Positions 11,039-19,912 of a DNA stretch of 64,000 bases are shown here, piece by piece; position 1 is the stretch's first letter; each line of letters starts with the position of its first letter. The stretch covers positions 1-64,000 of the forward strand of contig JAJZES010000020.1 in assembly GCA_021845985.1 (NCBI GenBank), written 5' to 3'. The notes under the pieces were generated by a model. That model did not search any database. It saw only the letters and a list, made by a program, of their open reading frames with translations, and was not told the DNA's origin. A program made the translations under genes and the position numbers. The stretch is from Pseudomonadota bacterium (lineage in GTDB: Bacteria > Pseudomonadota > Alphaproteobacteria > Acetobacterales > Acetobacteraceae).

Positions 11039-11506
11039 GCTGCACCCCCGCCAGCCAGCATACCACCTGCCGGACCGACGACGAGGGCACGCCGAGCACG
11101 GCCTCGCCGCCGCTGAACATCGGCTTGCGGAACACGTCGTTGCCCGGAATCGCGCCTGGGCCAAGGGCGAAGCAGATCCAGATCTGCGCCAACGCCCGGC
11201 CGCGTGCAATCTCACGTCCCTACGACTGTCTCGCCAGTCGGATATTCATCGTTGATCAATCACATGGCTTTTCCGGCGGCGAGAATGAGGATTTTGTCTG
11301 TGTTTGGTCGCGCCGGCACAGGCGGTGAGAACCGCCGCGCTGGCAGGCTGGACGCTGGCGGATCGGCCGGGCATATGCGCCGGGGCGACGGCCACGCCGA
11401 GACGGTCGGAGAGCAAGACGATGACCCCGCACAAGATGTTCATCGGTGGCAAGTCGCCGTGGATCGCCTGCGGCGGCGCCAAGCATTCGCGCCACGGCGC
11501 CTGACC
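11039..11506. other. Intergenic region with two candidate short coding stretches
   Basis: This 468-bp gap separates the divergent prpD-like and CoA-transferase genes. On the minus strand a TTG-initiated frame (11004-11192, 62 aa, with PMFSGGEAVLGVPSSSVRQVV) runs into the prpD-like start. On the plus strand a frame ending at 11504 (27 aa from ATG 11421, or 66 aa from TTG 11304, containing MFIGGKSPW) abuts the CoA-transferase start. Both are rich in G or C at third codon positions, as real genes here are, but I recognise neither; either could be a remnant. Confidence 0.3.
11421..11504 (+). CDS. Possible 27-aa leader ORF upstream of the CoA-transferase gene
   Basis: An ATG 10 nt after a GGAG motif opens a 27-codon frame (MTPHKMFIGGKSPW...) whose TGA at 11502-11504 lies two bases before the CoA-transferase ATG at 11507. 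Third positions are mostly G or C. The arrangement would suit translational coupling. The peptide resembles nothing I can name, and chance is a real alternative in DNA this GC-rich. Confidence 0.25.
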   Translation: MTPHKMFIGGKSPWIACGGAKHSRHGA

Positions 11507-12640
11507 ATGGCCGGCGGTCCGTTGGAAGGCGTGCTGGTGGTATCGCTGGAGCAGGCGGTGGCGGCGCCGTACTGTTCCTCGCGTCTGGCCGACGCCGGCG
11601 CGCGGGTGATCAAGGTCGAGCGGCCGGAGGGCGATTTCGCCCGCGGCTACGATACCGCGGCGGGCGGGCTGTCGAGCTATTTCGTCTGGCTCAATCGCGG
11701 CAAGGAAAGCCTCGTCGCCGACATCAAGTCGCCCGAGGATGCCGCGCTGCTGCAGCGGATTGTCGCCAAGGCGGACGTGTTCATCCAGAATCTCGCTCCC
11801 GGCGCGGCCGGGCGTGCCGGCTTCGGCGCCCAGGCGCTGCGCCGGCGTAATGAGCGGCTGATCACCCTCGACATCAGCGGCTACGGCAGCGGCAACTCCT
11901 ATGCCGAGATGAAGGCGTATGATCTGCTGATCCAGGCCGAGAGCGGTCTTGCCGCCATCACCGGCCTGCCGGCCGGCCCCGGCCGGGTCGGAGTCTCCGT
12001 CTGCGACGTGGCCTGCGGCATGACCGCGCATGCCGCGGTGCTGGAGGCGCTGATCAAGCGGGGGCGCACCAGCCAGGGCACGGCGCTGCAGGTCAGCCTG
12101 TTCGACGCCGTTGCCGACTGGATGACCGTGCCGCTGTTGTATTTCGAGGGCACCGGCGCGGCGCCGCAGCGGATCGGTCTCGCGCATCCGTCGATCTGCC
12201 CCTACGGCGCCTTCGCCACCGGCGATCACAGCCTGGTGCTGATCTCGATCCAGAACGAGCGCGAATGGGCCAATCTGTGCGCGCTGGTGCTCGATGCGCC
12301 GGAGCTGACGACGGCGCCCGGCTTTGACAGCAACACCGCGCGCGTCGCCAATCGGGCCGCGGTCGATGCGCGGGTGGCGCTGGGCATCGGCGCGATGACG
12401 CGCGCCGCGGCGGCGGAGCGGCTCAATCGCGCCCGCATCGCCTATGGCTTCGTCAACGAGGTGGCCGATCTGGGCGGTCACCCGGCGCTGCGCCGGCAGA
12501 CAGTGATGACCGAGAACGGTCCGGCATCCATCGTCGCGCCTGCGGTGCTGCAGGACGGGGCGGGGCGCCCGCTGGGCGGGGTACCGGCGATCGGCGCCCA
12601 CAGCGCTGCCATCCGCGCCGAGTTTTCCGCCGAGGCCTGA
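11507..12640 (+). CDS. CaiB/BaiF (class III) CoA-transferase
   Basis: Protein of 377 aa starting MAGGPLEGVLVVSLEQAVAA, the usual family III opening, followed by LADAGARVIKVERPEGDFARGYD, LNRGKES and a central segment in which an Asp serves as catalytic nucleophile in this family. It would move CoA between a donor thioester and an organic acid. The next gene, an acyl-CoA dehydrogenase, starts 21 bp downstream, so the pair probably activates and then oxidises the same acid. An upstream in-frame extension to 11204 is judged non-coding. Confidence 0.9.
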   Translation: MAGGPLEGVLVVSLEQAVAAPYCSSRLADAGARVIKVERPEGDFARGYDTAAGGLSSYFVWLNRGKESLVADIKSPEDAALLQRIVAKADVFIQNLAPGAAGRAGFGAQALRRRNERLITLDISGYGSGNSYAEMKAYDLLIQAESGLAAITGLPAGPGRVGVSVCDVACGMTAHAAVLEALIKRGRTSQGTALQVSLFDAVADWMTVPLLYFEGTGAAPQRIGLAHPSICPYGAFATGDHSLVLISIQNEREWANLCALVLDAPELTTAPGFDSNTARVANRAAVDARVALGIGAMTRAAAAERLNRARIAYGFVNEVADLGGHPALRRQTVMTENGPASIVAPAVLQDGAGRPLGGVPAIGAHSAAIRAEFSAEA

Positions 12641-12661
12641 GCCCGACAAAGGATCATCAGC

Positions 12662-13819
12662 ATGTTCGAGGCAGCCGATCACCAGGACATCCGGGCCGCG
12701 GTGCGCAAACTGTGCGAGGGCTTTCCCGGCGAATACTGGCGTAGGCTCGACGCCGAGCGCGCCTATCCGAGCGAATTCGTCGCCGCGCTGACCGAGGCCG
12801 GGTATCTCGCCATCCTGATCCCGGAGGAATATGGCGGCGCCGGCCTGCCGCTGGGGGCGGCGGCGGCGGTGCTGGAGGAAATCCAGGCGGCCGGTGGCAA
12901 CGGGGCAGCCTGCCACGCACAGATATACGTCATGGGCACGGTGCTGCGCCACGGCAGTCCGGCGCAGAAGGCGCGCTATCTGCCGGCGGTGGCGGCCGGC
13001 ACGCTGCGCCTGCAGGCGTTCGGCGTCACCGAGCCGGGCAGCGGCACCGACACCAGCTCGATCCGCACCATGGCGGTGCGCGACGGCGACGATTATGTCG
13101 TCACCGGCCAGAAAATCTGGACCAGCCGGGCGCAGCACTCCGATCTCATGGTGCTGCTGGCCCGCACTACGCCGCGCGATCAGGTCAGCAAGCGGACCGA
13201 CGGATTGTCGGTGTTGATCGTCGATATGCGCGCGGCGCTGGCCGCCGGCATGACCATCCGGCCGATCCGCACGATGATGAACCACGCCACCACCGAGGTT
13301 TTTTTCGACAATGTGCGCGTGCCGGCGGAAAATCTGGTCGGTGAGGAGGGCCGCGGCTTCCGCTACATCCTGTCGGGCATGAACGCCGAACGCATCTTGA
13401 TCGCCGCGGAATGCGTCGGCGACGCCAAATGGCTGATCGGCAAGGCGGCGGCCTATGCCAAGGAGCGCGTGGTGTTCGGCCGCGCCATTGGTGCCAACCA
13501 GGGCATCCAGTTCCCCATCGCCCGCGCCTACGCCAACATGCGGGCTGCCGAGTTGATGGTGAAGGAAGCGATCCATCGCTTCGAAGCCGGCCAGGACTGC
13601 GGCAGCGAAGCCAACATGGCCAAGATGCTCGCCGCCGACGCCTCCAACGAGGCCGCCAATGTCGCCATCCAGACGCATGGCGGTTTCGGCTTTGCCGAGG
13701 AATACGACGTCGAACGCAAGTTCCGCGAGACAAGGCTGTATCAGGTGGCGCCGATCTCGACCAATCTTATCCTGGCGTATCTGTCCGAGCACGTGCTGGG
13801 GCTGCCGCGCTCCTACTGA
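12662..13819 (+). CDS. Acyl-CoA dehydrogenase
   Basis: FAD-dependent acyl-CoA dehydrogenase, 385 aa, full family length. It carries the N-terminal helical domain, the FAD/substrate signature FGVTEPGSGTDTSSIRT (about 121-137), the middle beta-domain (YVVTGQKIWTSRAQHSD) and the C-terminal segment IQTHGGFGFAEEYDVERKFRETR. It introduces a 2,3-double bond into an acyl-CoA, passing electrons to ETF. Substrate size is not deducible. It follows the CaiB-type gene closely and presumably shares its transcript. Its 3' end faces alaS across 87 bp. Confidence 0.93.
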   Translation: MFEAADHQDIRAAVRKLCEGFPGEYWRRLDAERAYPSEFVAALTEAGYLAILIPEEYGGAGLPLGAAAAVLEEIQAAGGNGAACHAQIYVMGTVLRHGSPAQKARYLPAVAAGTLRLQAFGVTEPGSGTDTSSIRTMAVRDGDDYVVTGQKIWTSRAQHSDLMVLLARTTPRDQVSKRTDGLSVLIVDMRAALAAGMTIRPIRTMMNHATTEVFFDNVRVPAENLVGEEGRGFRYILSGMNAERILIAAECVGDAKWLIGKAAAYAKERVVFGRAIGANQGIQFPIARAYANMRAAELMVKEAIHRFEAGQDCGSEANMAKMLAADASNEAANVAIQTHGGFGFAEEYDVERKFRETRLYQVAPISTNLILAYLSEHVLGLPRSY

Positions 13820-13906
13820 AACGACCCATACGTAACGCTTTGGGGGGAAGCCTCGCAGCCGACCGCTTCGAGCAGACGCAGCAGGTGATCCCGCACAGCA
13901 CGCTGC

Positions 13907-16555
13907 CTACGCCGCGGTCTGCGCCACCCCGGCGCGCACCGCCGCCAGCGCCGCGTCGGCCGCCGCGCCATCCGGCCCGCCCGCCTGCGCCAGTTCCGGC
14001 CGGCCGCCGCCGCCCTTGCCGCCGAGCGCCGCCGCCGCCATGCGCACCAGCTCGACGGCGTTGCAGCGTCCGAGCAGATCGGCCGACACCCCGACCACCA
14101 CGCTCGCCTTACCCTCGGTCGTCGCCACCAGCGCCACCACGCCGCTGCCGATCTGCTTGCCGATGGTCTCGGCCAGCGCCTTGAGGTCGCGCGCCGGCAT
14201 CTCGCCCAGGTTGCGCGCCGCCAGCGTCACCCCGGCCACCTGCTCCACGCCGCCGCCGGCCTCGCCGGTCGCCAGTCGCCGTTGCAGCTCCGAGACCTGC
14301 CGTTCCAGCCGGCGCCGCTCCTCGGCCAGCGCCGCCACCCGCTCGGGCAGCTCGGCCGGGCTGGCGCGCAGCGCCGCTGCGGCCTCGTGCAGCCGCCGGT
14401 CGGCCTCGGCCACCGCCGCCTCGGCCGCCGCCCCGGTCACCGCCTCGATGCGTCGCACCCCGGCAGCGACGCCACCCTCGGCGACGATGCGGAAATAGCC
14501 GATATCGCCGGTGCGCCGGACATGCGTGCCGCCGCAGAGTTCGATCGAGTAGGCCGGCCGGTTGCCCTCGCCCTCGCCCATCGCCACGACGCGCACCTCG
14601 TCGCCGTATTTCTCGCCGAACAGCGCCATCGCCCCCTGCGCCACCGCCGCCTGCGGCGTCATCAGCCGGGTCGTCACCTCGCCGTTCTCACGGATGCGTG
14701 CATTCACCTCGGTCTCGACCCAAGCGAGATCGTCGCGGCCGATCGGCGCCGGGTGGCTGACATCGAAGCGCAGCCGGTCGGGCGCGTTCAGGCTGCCCTT
14801 CTGCGACACATGCGCGCCGAGCCGCCGGCGCAGCGCCTCGTGCAGCAGATGCGTCGCCGAATGATGCGCGCGGATGGCGCCGCGCCGTGCATGATCGACC
14901 TCGGCCAGCACCGCCGCCCCGACCACCGCCGCGCCGTGCGCGACCCGGCCGAGATGCACATACAGATCGCCGAGCTTGCGCTGCGTATCAGTCACCATGA
15001 CAGCAAGTCCGGCCGCCGTGATCATCCCGCTGTCGCCGACCTGGCCGCCGCTCTCGCCATAGAACGGCGTCTGATTGAGCAGCAGCGCCACCTCCTGCCC
15101 GGCTTCGGCGCGCGCGACCGGCTGGCCATCGACGACGATGGCGGCGATCACCGCTTCCGCGCTCTCGGTGGCGTAACCGAGGAACTCGCTGGCCCCGACC
15201 CGCTCGCGCAGCTCGAACCACACCCGCTCGGTCGCCGCCTCGCCGCTGCCGGACCATGCGGCGCGGGCGCGGCGGCGCTGCTCGGCCATCGCCGCGGTGA
15301 AGCCCTCGGTATCGACCGCACGCCCCTGCTCGCGCAGCGCGTCCTGCGTCAGATCGAGCGGGAAGCCGAACGTGTCATAGAGCCGGAACGCCACCTCGCC
15401 CGGCAGCGTGCCGCGCTCGGGCAGCCGCGCCAACTCCTCGGCCAGCAGATGCAGGCCGCGGTCGAGCAGCACGCGGAACCGCGTCTCCTCCAGCCGCAGC
15501 GTCTCGGCGATCAGCGCCTCGGCGCGCACCAGTTCGGGATAGGCGGTGCCCATCTGGCGCACCAGCGCCGGCACCAGCCGCCACATCACCGGCTCTCGGG
15601 CGCCCATCATGTGGGCATGGCGCATGGCGCGGCGCATGATCCGGCGCAGCACATAGCCGCGCCCCTCATTCCCCGGCAGCACGCCGTCGGCGATCAGAAA
15701 GCTGCTGCTGCGCAGATGGTCGGCAATGACCCGGTGGCTGACCTTGAAGTCGCCGTCCGGCGCGCGGCCGGTGGCCTCGGCGCTGGCCAGGATCAGCGCC
15801 CGCAGCGTGTCGGTGTCGTAGTTGTCGTGCTTGCCCTGCAGGATGGCGGCGAAGCGTTCGAGGCCGAGGCCGGTGTCGATCGACGGCCGCGGCAGCGCCA
15901 CGCGGGTCCCCGGCGGCCCCTCCTCGAACTGCATGAACACGAGGTTCCAGATCTCGATGAAACGGTCGCCGTCCTCGTCGGCGCTGCCGGGCGGGCCGCC
16001 GGGGATCGACGGGCCGTGATCGTAGAAAATCTCGCTGCACGGGCCGCACGGCCCGGTATCGCCCATGCGCCAGAAATTGTCCGAGGTGGCGATGCGGATG
16101 ATCCGCTGCTCCGGCAGGCCGGCGATCTTGCGCCACAGCACCGCGGCGTCTTCATCCTCGGAATAGACCGTGACCAGCAACCGGTCGGCAGGCAGCGCAA
16201 AATCCCGCGTCACCAGTGTCCAGGCGTGCTCGATCGCCGTCTCCTTGAAATAATCGCCGAAGGAGAAATTGCCCATCATCTCGAAGAAGGTATGGTGCCG
16301 CGCGGTATAGCCGACATTGTCCAGGTCGTTGTGCTTGCCGCCGGCGCGGACGCATTTCTGCGCTGTGGTGGCCCGGCTGTACGGCCGCTTTTCCTGGCCG
16401 GTGAAGACGTTTTTGAACTGCACCATGCCGCTGTTGGCGAACAGCAGCGTCGGGTCATTGCGCGGCACCAGCGGGCTGCTCGGCACCACCGCATGCCCGT
16501 TGCGGGCGAAATAGTCGAGGAAGGTGGCGCGGATGTCGTTGCTGCTGCTGGCCAT
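13907..16555 (-). CDS. alaS: Alanyl-tRNA synthetase
   Basis: Class II aminoacyl-tRNA synthetase of 882 aa that charges tRNA-Ala. It shows the catalytic core (starting at [17 protein letters not shown]; motif [17 protein letters not shown]), the editing domain with zinc-site motifs [11 protein letters not shown] and CGGTHV, and a C-terminal coiled-coil/DHHA1 region. The extra 52 residues upstream of 16555 are not family-like, so the ATG at 16555 was chosen. It is monocistronic and divergent from the Hint-domain gene. Confidence 0.97.
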   Translation of the reverse strand: MASSSNDIRATFLDYFARNGHAVVPSSPLVPRNDPTLLFANSGMVQFKNVFTGQEKRPYSRATTAQKCVRAGGKHNDLDNVGYTARHHTFFEMMGNFSFGDYFKETAIEHAWTLVTRDFALPADRLLVTVYSEDEDAAVLWRKIAGLPEQRIIRIATSDNFWRMGDTGPCGPCSEIFYDHGPSIPGGPPGSADEDGDRFIEIWNLVFMQFEEGPPGTRVALPRPSIDTGLGLERFAAILQGKHDNYDTDTLRALILASAEATGRAPDGDFKVSHRVIADHLRSSSFLIADGVLPGNEGRGYVLRRIMRRAMRHAHMMGAREPVMWRLVPALVRQMGTAYPELVRAEALIAETLRLEETRFRVLLDRGLHLLAEELARLPERGTLPGEVAFRLYDTFGFPLDLTQDALREQGRAVDTEGFTAAMAEQRRRARAAWSGSGEAATERVWFELRERVGASEFLGYATESAEAVIAAIVVDGQPVARAEAGQEVALLLNQTPFYGESGGQVGDSGMITAAGLAVMVTDTQRKLGDLYVHLGRVAHGAAVVGAAVLAEVDHARRGAIRAHHSATHLLHEALRRRLGAHVSQKGSLNAPDRLRFDVSHPAPIGRDDLAWVETEVNARIRENGEVTTRLMTPQAAVAQGAMALFGEKYGDEVRVVAMGEGEGNRPAYSIELCGGTHVRRTGDIGYFRIVAEGGVAAGVRRIEAVTGAAAEAAVAEADRRLHEAAAALRASPAELPERVAALAEERRRLERQVSELQRRLATGEAGGGVEQVAGVTLAARNLGEMPARDLKALAETIGKQIGSGVVALVATTEGKASVVVGVSADLLGRCNAVELVRMAAAALGGKGGGGRPELAQAGGPDGAAADAALAAVRAGVAQTAA

Positions 16556-16703
16556 GATGCGGCGGCGATCCTCGGGCGATATGTCCGACCAGCACTTAGC
16601 GCAGCCCCCCGCCGCTGTCATCCGCCGGGATGATGGCGAATGGCAGCAAATAAAATATGCGTGATACACGCGTCCGTCATAATCTGCTGGCGGCACGCAT
16701 GTC

Positions 16704-16724
16704 GGCGCCATTTGTAATGGCGCC
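16704..16724. repeat. Perfect 9-bp inverted repeat in the alaS/Hint-gene intergenic region
   Basis: GGCGCCATT and AATGGCGCC flank the trinucleotide TGT. The repeat lies about 130 bp upstream of the Hint-gene start in the least GC-rich part of the neighbourhood, next to an A/T-rich run at 16735-16745. It could be an operator or an RNA hairpin; no T-run follows it, so a terminator is less likely. Confidence 0.5.
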
Positions 16725-16849
16725 TCGTTAGGAAGAAAAAATTTTCGGGTGCAGCATCACGGTAATGTAACATCGCACGGGTTTTACCACACGACACTTC
16801 CGCAACCGCTACGGTCGCGCTCAACGATCGAACGGGAGCGCCTCGCACC

Positions 16850-19039
16850 ATGAGTGCATCAGTCACGTCGGCAAATTGGATTGACGTCAACTCGGTGCCC
16901 AGCGGCAGTTGGACGGACGCCACTCATTGGAGCACCGCCTCGGTGCCCGGCGTCGCGACGAGCGCCGTGATCGGTCCCAGCGTCAGTGCCTCGGCGCCGT
17001 GGACGGTGTCGCTGGCCGGCAGTCAGGCCGTCGCCGCGCTGACGCTGCAGATGGGCACGCTCGGCACCCTCTCGATCGCCGGCGCGCTGAATGTCAGCGG
17101 CAATGCGTCGATGGGCTATGGCAGCACCGGCGGCGGCACCGTCCTGCTCGGCAGCGGCGCAACCCTCGGCATCAACGGCAACTCGGTCACCCAGCAGAGC
17201 ACGTTCGAGGTCAACGGCGGCACCATCACCACGGGTGGCTTCTTCGACCTTGATGGCGATGCCGCGACCGTCTCCAACGCCGGCGTGTGGAATGCCGACA
17301 CGCTGTGGATCGGTCAGTTCTTCACCACCGGGATGAGTGTGCAGGGTGCCGGTGCCGCGATCAACGCCAGCACGGTCATCAACATCGGCGCCGACGGCAC
17401 GGCCTCCGCCCCGTTCAGCATTGGCGCCGGCACTCTCGCGGTGACCGGCGGCGCCGCAGTCAGTGCGCCGACGATGAAGATCGTCGATGGATCGGTGCTC
17501 ACCATCGACGCCACCAGTTCGGTCGATCTCCAGGCCGCCGGCGTCGCCGGTGCGGTGGCGATCGGCGCCGCCGGCACGCTGCTGCTGGAGTCGGCCAAGG
17601 TCGAGGCCAACGTGGTTGACAACGGGGCGATTGTCGCGCTGGTCAACACCGCCGGCTCGTCCTATGCGATCGGCCACGGCCCGGTGATCACCGGCGCATT
17701 GAGCGGCGCCGGCAGCGTGCATGTCGGCGGCGGTTACACCATGGAGGTCGGCAGCGCCGCCGGCTTCACCGGCAACGTCACCATCGACCCGCAATCGACC
17801 CTGGTGATCGACACCGGCGCCGGCCCCGCCGGTGCGGTCAGCATGAACAACAGCGCCATCGACCTGCGGGCGCTCACCTATGGCACCGGCGCCGGGCCGG
17901 CCCTGTCCTATTCCGGCAGCACGCTGACGGTCGGCGCCGACAGCATCGTTGTCGGCGCCGGTCTGGCGGTCGGTGATTTCACCGTCGCCGCCGACAGCAA
18001 GGGCGGCACCATCATCACCGACATCGCCTGCTATGCCGCCGGCACCCGCATCGCCGCGGCGTTCGGCGAGATCGCGGTGGAGATGCTGCGCGCCGGCGAC
18101 CTCGTGCGCACCGCCGGCGACCGGCTGGCGCCGGTCGCCTGGGTCGGGCACACCACGCTTAACCTCGACCATCATCCGGCGCCGCGTCAGGCGGCACCGG
18201 TGCGCATCGCCGCCGGCGCCTTCGCCCCCGGCCTGCCGCGGCGCGACCTGCTGGTCTCGCCCGATCATGCCATGCTGGTCGATGACGTGCTGATCCCGGC
18301 CCACCGGCTGATCAACGGCGCCAGCATCCGCCAGGACACGACGCTGCGCACGGTGCGCTACATCCATGTCGAACTCGATCGTCACGACCTGCTGCTGGCC
18401 GAGGGTCTGGCCAGCGAGAGCTATCTCGACACCGGCAACCGCGGCCAGTTCGACGGCGAGTCCGGCCGGCGCATGCTGCATCCGCGCTTCGACACCGATC
18501 CGACCGCGGCGGCGCTGCGCGCCTTCGCCGAGCGCGGCTGTGCGCCGCTGGTCCTCGACGGGGCGCTGGCGCATGCCGCGCATGCACGGCTGGCGGCGCG
18601 CGCCGAGGCGCTGGGCTGGCGGCGCAGCGCCGATCCGGCGTTGTGCTTCACCGCCGACCGGCCGGGACTGGAGGTCGCCATCGTGCTGCCGGACCTCGTG
18701 CGGCTGGCGCTGCCGCCGGGCACGCGGCAGGTCCGCATCGCCAGCCGCCGCTTCGTTCCCGACACGCAAACGCCGGGCTGCGGCGATGGCAGGCTGCTCG
18801 GCGCCGCCCTGGCGGTGGCGCTGGACGGCGCCAGACTCGACGGCGCCGCGCTCGCCGCCGGCTGGTATCCGGCCGAGGACGGCGCATCCTGGCGCTGGAC
18901 CAATGGCGATGCGGTGCTGACGCTGCCCGACAGTCCCGGCGGCCGCGTGCTGGCGGTCCATGTGGTGCCGATGGGCACACCTTACTGGGATGCGCCAAAC
19001 TGTGATGCGCCGACGCAGGCGGCCAGCCGCGCCGCCTGA
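16850..19039 (+). CDS. Beta-repeat protein with C-terminal Hint (Hedgehog/intein) domain
   Basis: Protein of 729 aa. Residues 1-390 are Gly/Ala/Thr/Ser-rich beta-strand repeats of the pectin-lyase/autotransporter-associated kind (GSGATLGINGNS, MNNSAIDLRALTYGTGAG). A Hint domain follows, with the nucleophile-position Cys394 (CYAAGTRIAAAFGEIAVEML), VAWVGH and LLVSPDHAMLVDDVLIPAH. The last about 170 residues are of unknown fold. Hint domains self-cleave or splice through the leading Cys. No signal peptide or beta-barrel is present, so export, if any, needs another route. The start follows GGGAG. Confidence 0.85.
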   Translation: MSASVTSANWIDVNSVPSGSWTDATHWSTASVPGVATSAVIGPSVSASAPWTVSLAGSQAVAALTLQMGTLGTLSIAGALNVSGNASMGYGSTGGGTVLLGSGATLGINGNSVTQQSTFEVNGGTITTGGFFDLDGDAATVSNAGVWNADTLWIGQFFTTGMSVQGAGAAINASTVINIGADGTASAPFSIGAGTLAVTGGAAVSAPTMKIVDGSVLTIDATSSVDLQAAGVAGAVAIGAAGTLLLESAKVEANVVDNGAIVALVNTAGSSYAIGHGPVITGALSGAGSVHVGGGYTMEVGSAAGFTGNVTIDPQSTLVIDTGAGPAGAVSMNNSAIDLRALTYGTGAGPALSYSGSTLTVGADSIVVGAGLAVGDFTVAADSKGGTIITDIACYAAGTRIAAAFGEIAVEMLRAGDLVRTAGDRLAPVAWVGHTTLNLDHHPAPRQAAPVRIAAGAFAPGLPRRDLLVSPDHAMLVDDVLIPAHRLINGASIRQDTTLRTVRYIHVELDRHDLLLAEGLASESYLDTGNRGQFDGESGRRMLHPRFDTDPTAAALRAFAERGCAPLVLDGALAHAAHARLAARAEALGWRRSADPALCFTADRPGLEVAIVLPDLVRLALPPGTRQVRIASRRFVPDTQTPGCGDGRLLGAALAVALDGARLDGAALAAGWYPAEDGASWRWTNGDAVLTLPDSPGGRVLAVHVVPMGTPYWDAPNCDAPTQAASRAA

Positions 19040-19056
19040 GGCCTGAAGCTGGCGAC

Positions 19057-19082
19057 GGGCGCGGCCAGGGATGGCCGCGCCC
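19057..19082 (+). terminator. Hairpin downstream of the Hint-domain gene
   Basis: GGGCGCGGCC and GGCCGCGCCC form a perfect 10-bp stem with a 6-nt loop, 18 bp after the Hint-gene stop. No long T-run follows, so intrinsic termination would be inefficient, but position and stability suit a transcript end. Confidence 0.5.
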
Positions 19083-19195
19083 GCTTCGCGTCGTGACCGC
19101 TTCGCCCAGACCGATGATGGCCAAACGGGCCGGCTGGGGCTGCCGCCGCCGGCGCGTTATACTGGACGGCCGCCGCGCGCCGAGGAGCCATCCGC

Positions 19196-19768
19196 ATGAA
19201 CGATCCTGCCGTTACCCCGCCGATGCAGCGCAGTGCCGCGCTGGCGCGCAACTGGTGGGCGGTGCTGCTGCGCGGTCTGCTCGGCATCGTGTTCGGCATT
19301 TTCGCGCTGCTCCAGCCGGCCGCGGTGGCCGCCATCCTGGCTCTGGTGTTCGGCATTTATCTTCTGGTGGACGGCGTCTTTGCACTGACCGCGGCGATCC
19401 GCGCGGCGACCCATCACGGGCGCTGGGCGATGCTGCTGCTGGAGGGCATCCTCGACCTCATCGTCGGCGTGCTGGCGCTGGCGGTGCCGGGCGCGGTGGT
19501 GCTGGGCGCCGTCTGGGTCATCGCCGCCTGGGGCGTCGTCACCGGCGGGCTGATGCTTGCCGCCGCCTTTCGGGTACATGGCAGCCACGGTAACTGGCTG
19601 CTCGGCCTCGCCGGTCTGGTCTCGGTCGTCTGGGGGGTGCTGCTGTGGTTCGCGCCGATCGCCGGCGCCCTGGTGCTGACCATCTGGCTCGGCGCCTACG
19701 CGTTGATCTTCGGCGTCGCCATGATCGCCTTTGCCTTCCGCCTCCGGCATGCGGCACAAAGCATATGA
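19196..19768 (+). CDS. HdeD/DUF308-family membrane protein
   Basis: Inner-membrane protein of 190 aa with six hydrophobic segments (from WAVLLRGLLGIVFGIFALL through WLGAYALIFGVAMIAFAF) arranged as three similar two-helix units, typical of HdeD/DUF308 proteins. HdeD of Escherichia coli is linked to acid resistance at high cell density; the molecular role is unknown. It lies 144 bp upstream of the HtrA-type protease and may belong with it to an envelope-stress set. Confidence 0.88.
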   Translation: MNDPAVTPPMQRSAALARNWWAVLLRGLLGIVFGIFALLQPAAVAAILALVFGIYLLVDGVFALTAAIRAATHHGRWAMLLLEGILDLIVGVLALAVPGAVVLGAVWVIAAWGVVTGGLMLAAAFRVHGSHGNWLLGLAGLVSVVWGVLLWFAPIAGALVLTIWLGAYALIFGVAMIAFAFRLRHAAQSI

Positions 19769-19912
19769 CAGGCGCGTTATGAAGTCCTCAGCCGGCCGAT
19801 GACGCCGGTTTCATTCCCGCGCCACAGCAACGGATACATCGTTCAGGCATTATCCATGCAAGCCAGGCGCATCTCTGCGCCCGCGACTTTCCCTCTTGCA
19901 TGGAGACGAACG

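Noticed and set aside
11246-13792. 848-aa minus-strand frame opposite the CoA-transferase and acyl-CoA dehydrogenase
   Set aside because: Low-complexity translation across two well-supported genes on the other strand and their gap.
16859-18961. 700-aa minus-strand frame opposite the Hint protein
   Set aside because: Antisense to a protein with recognisable domains; no family features of its own.
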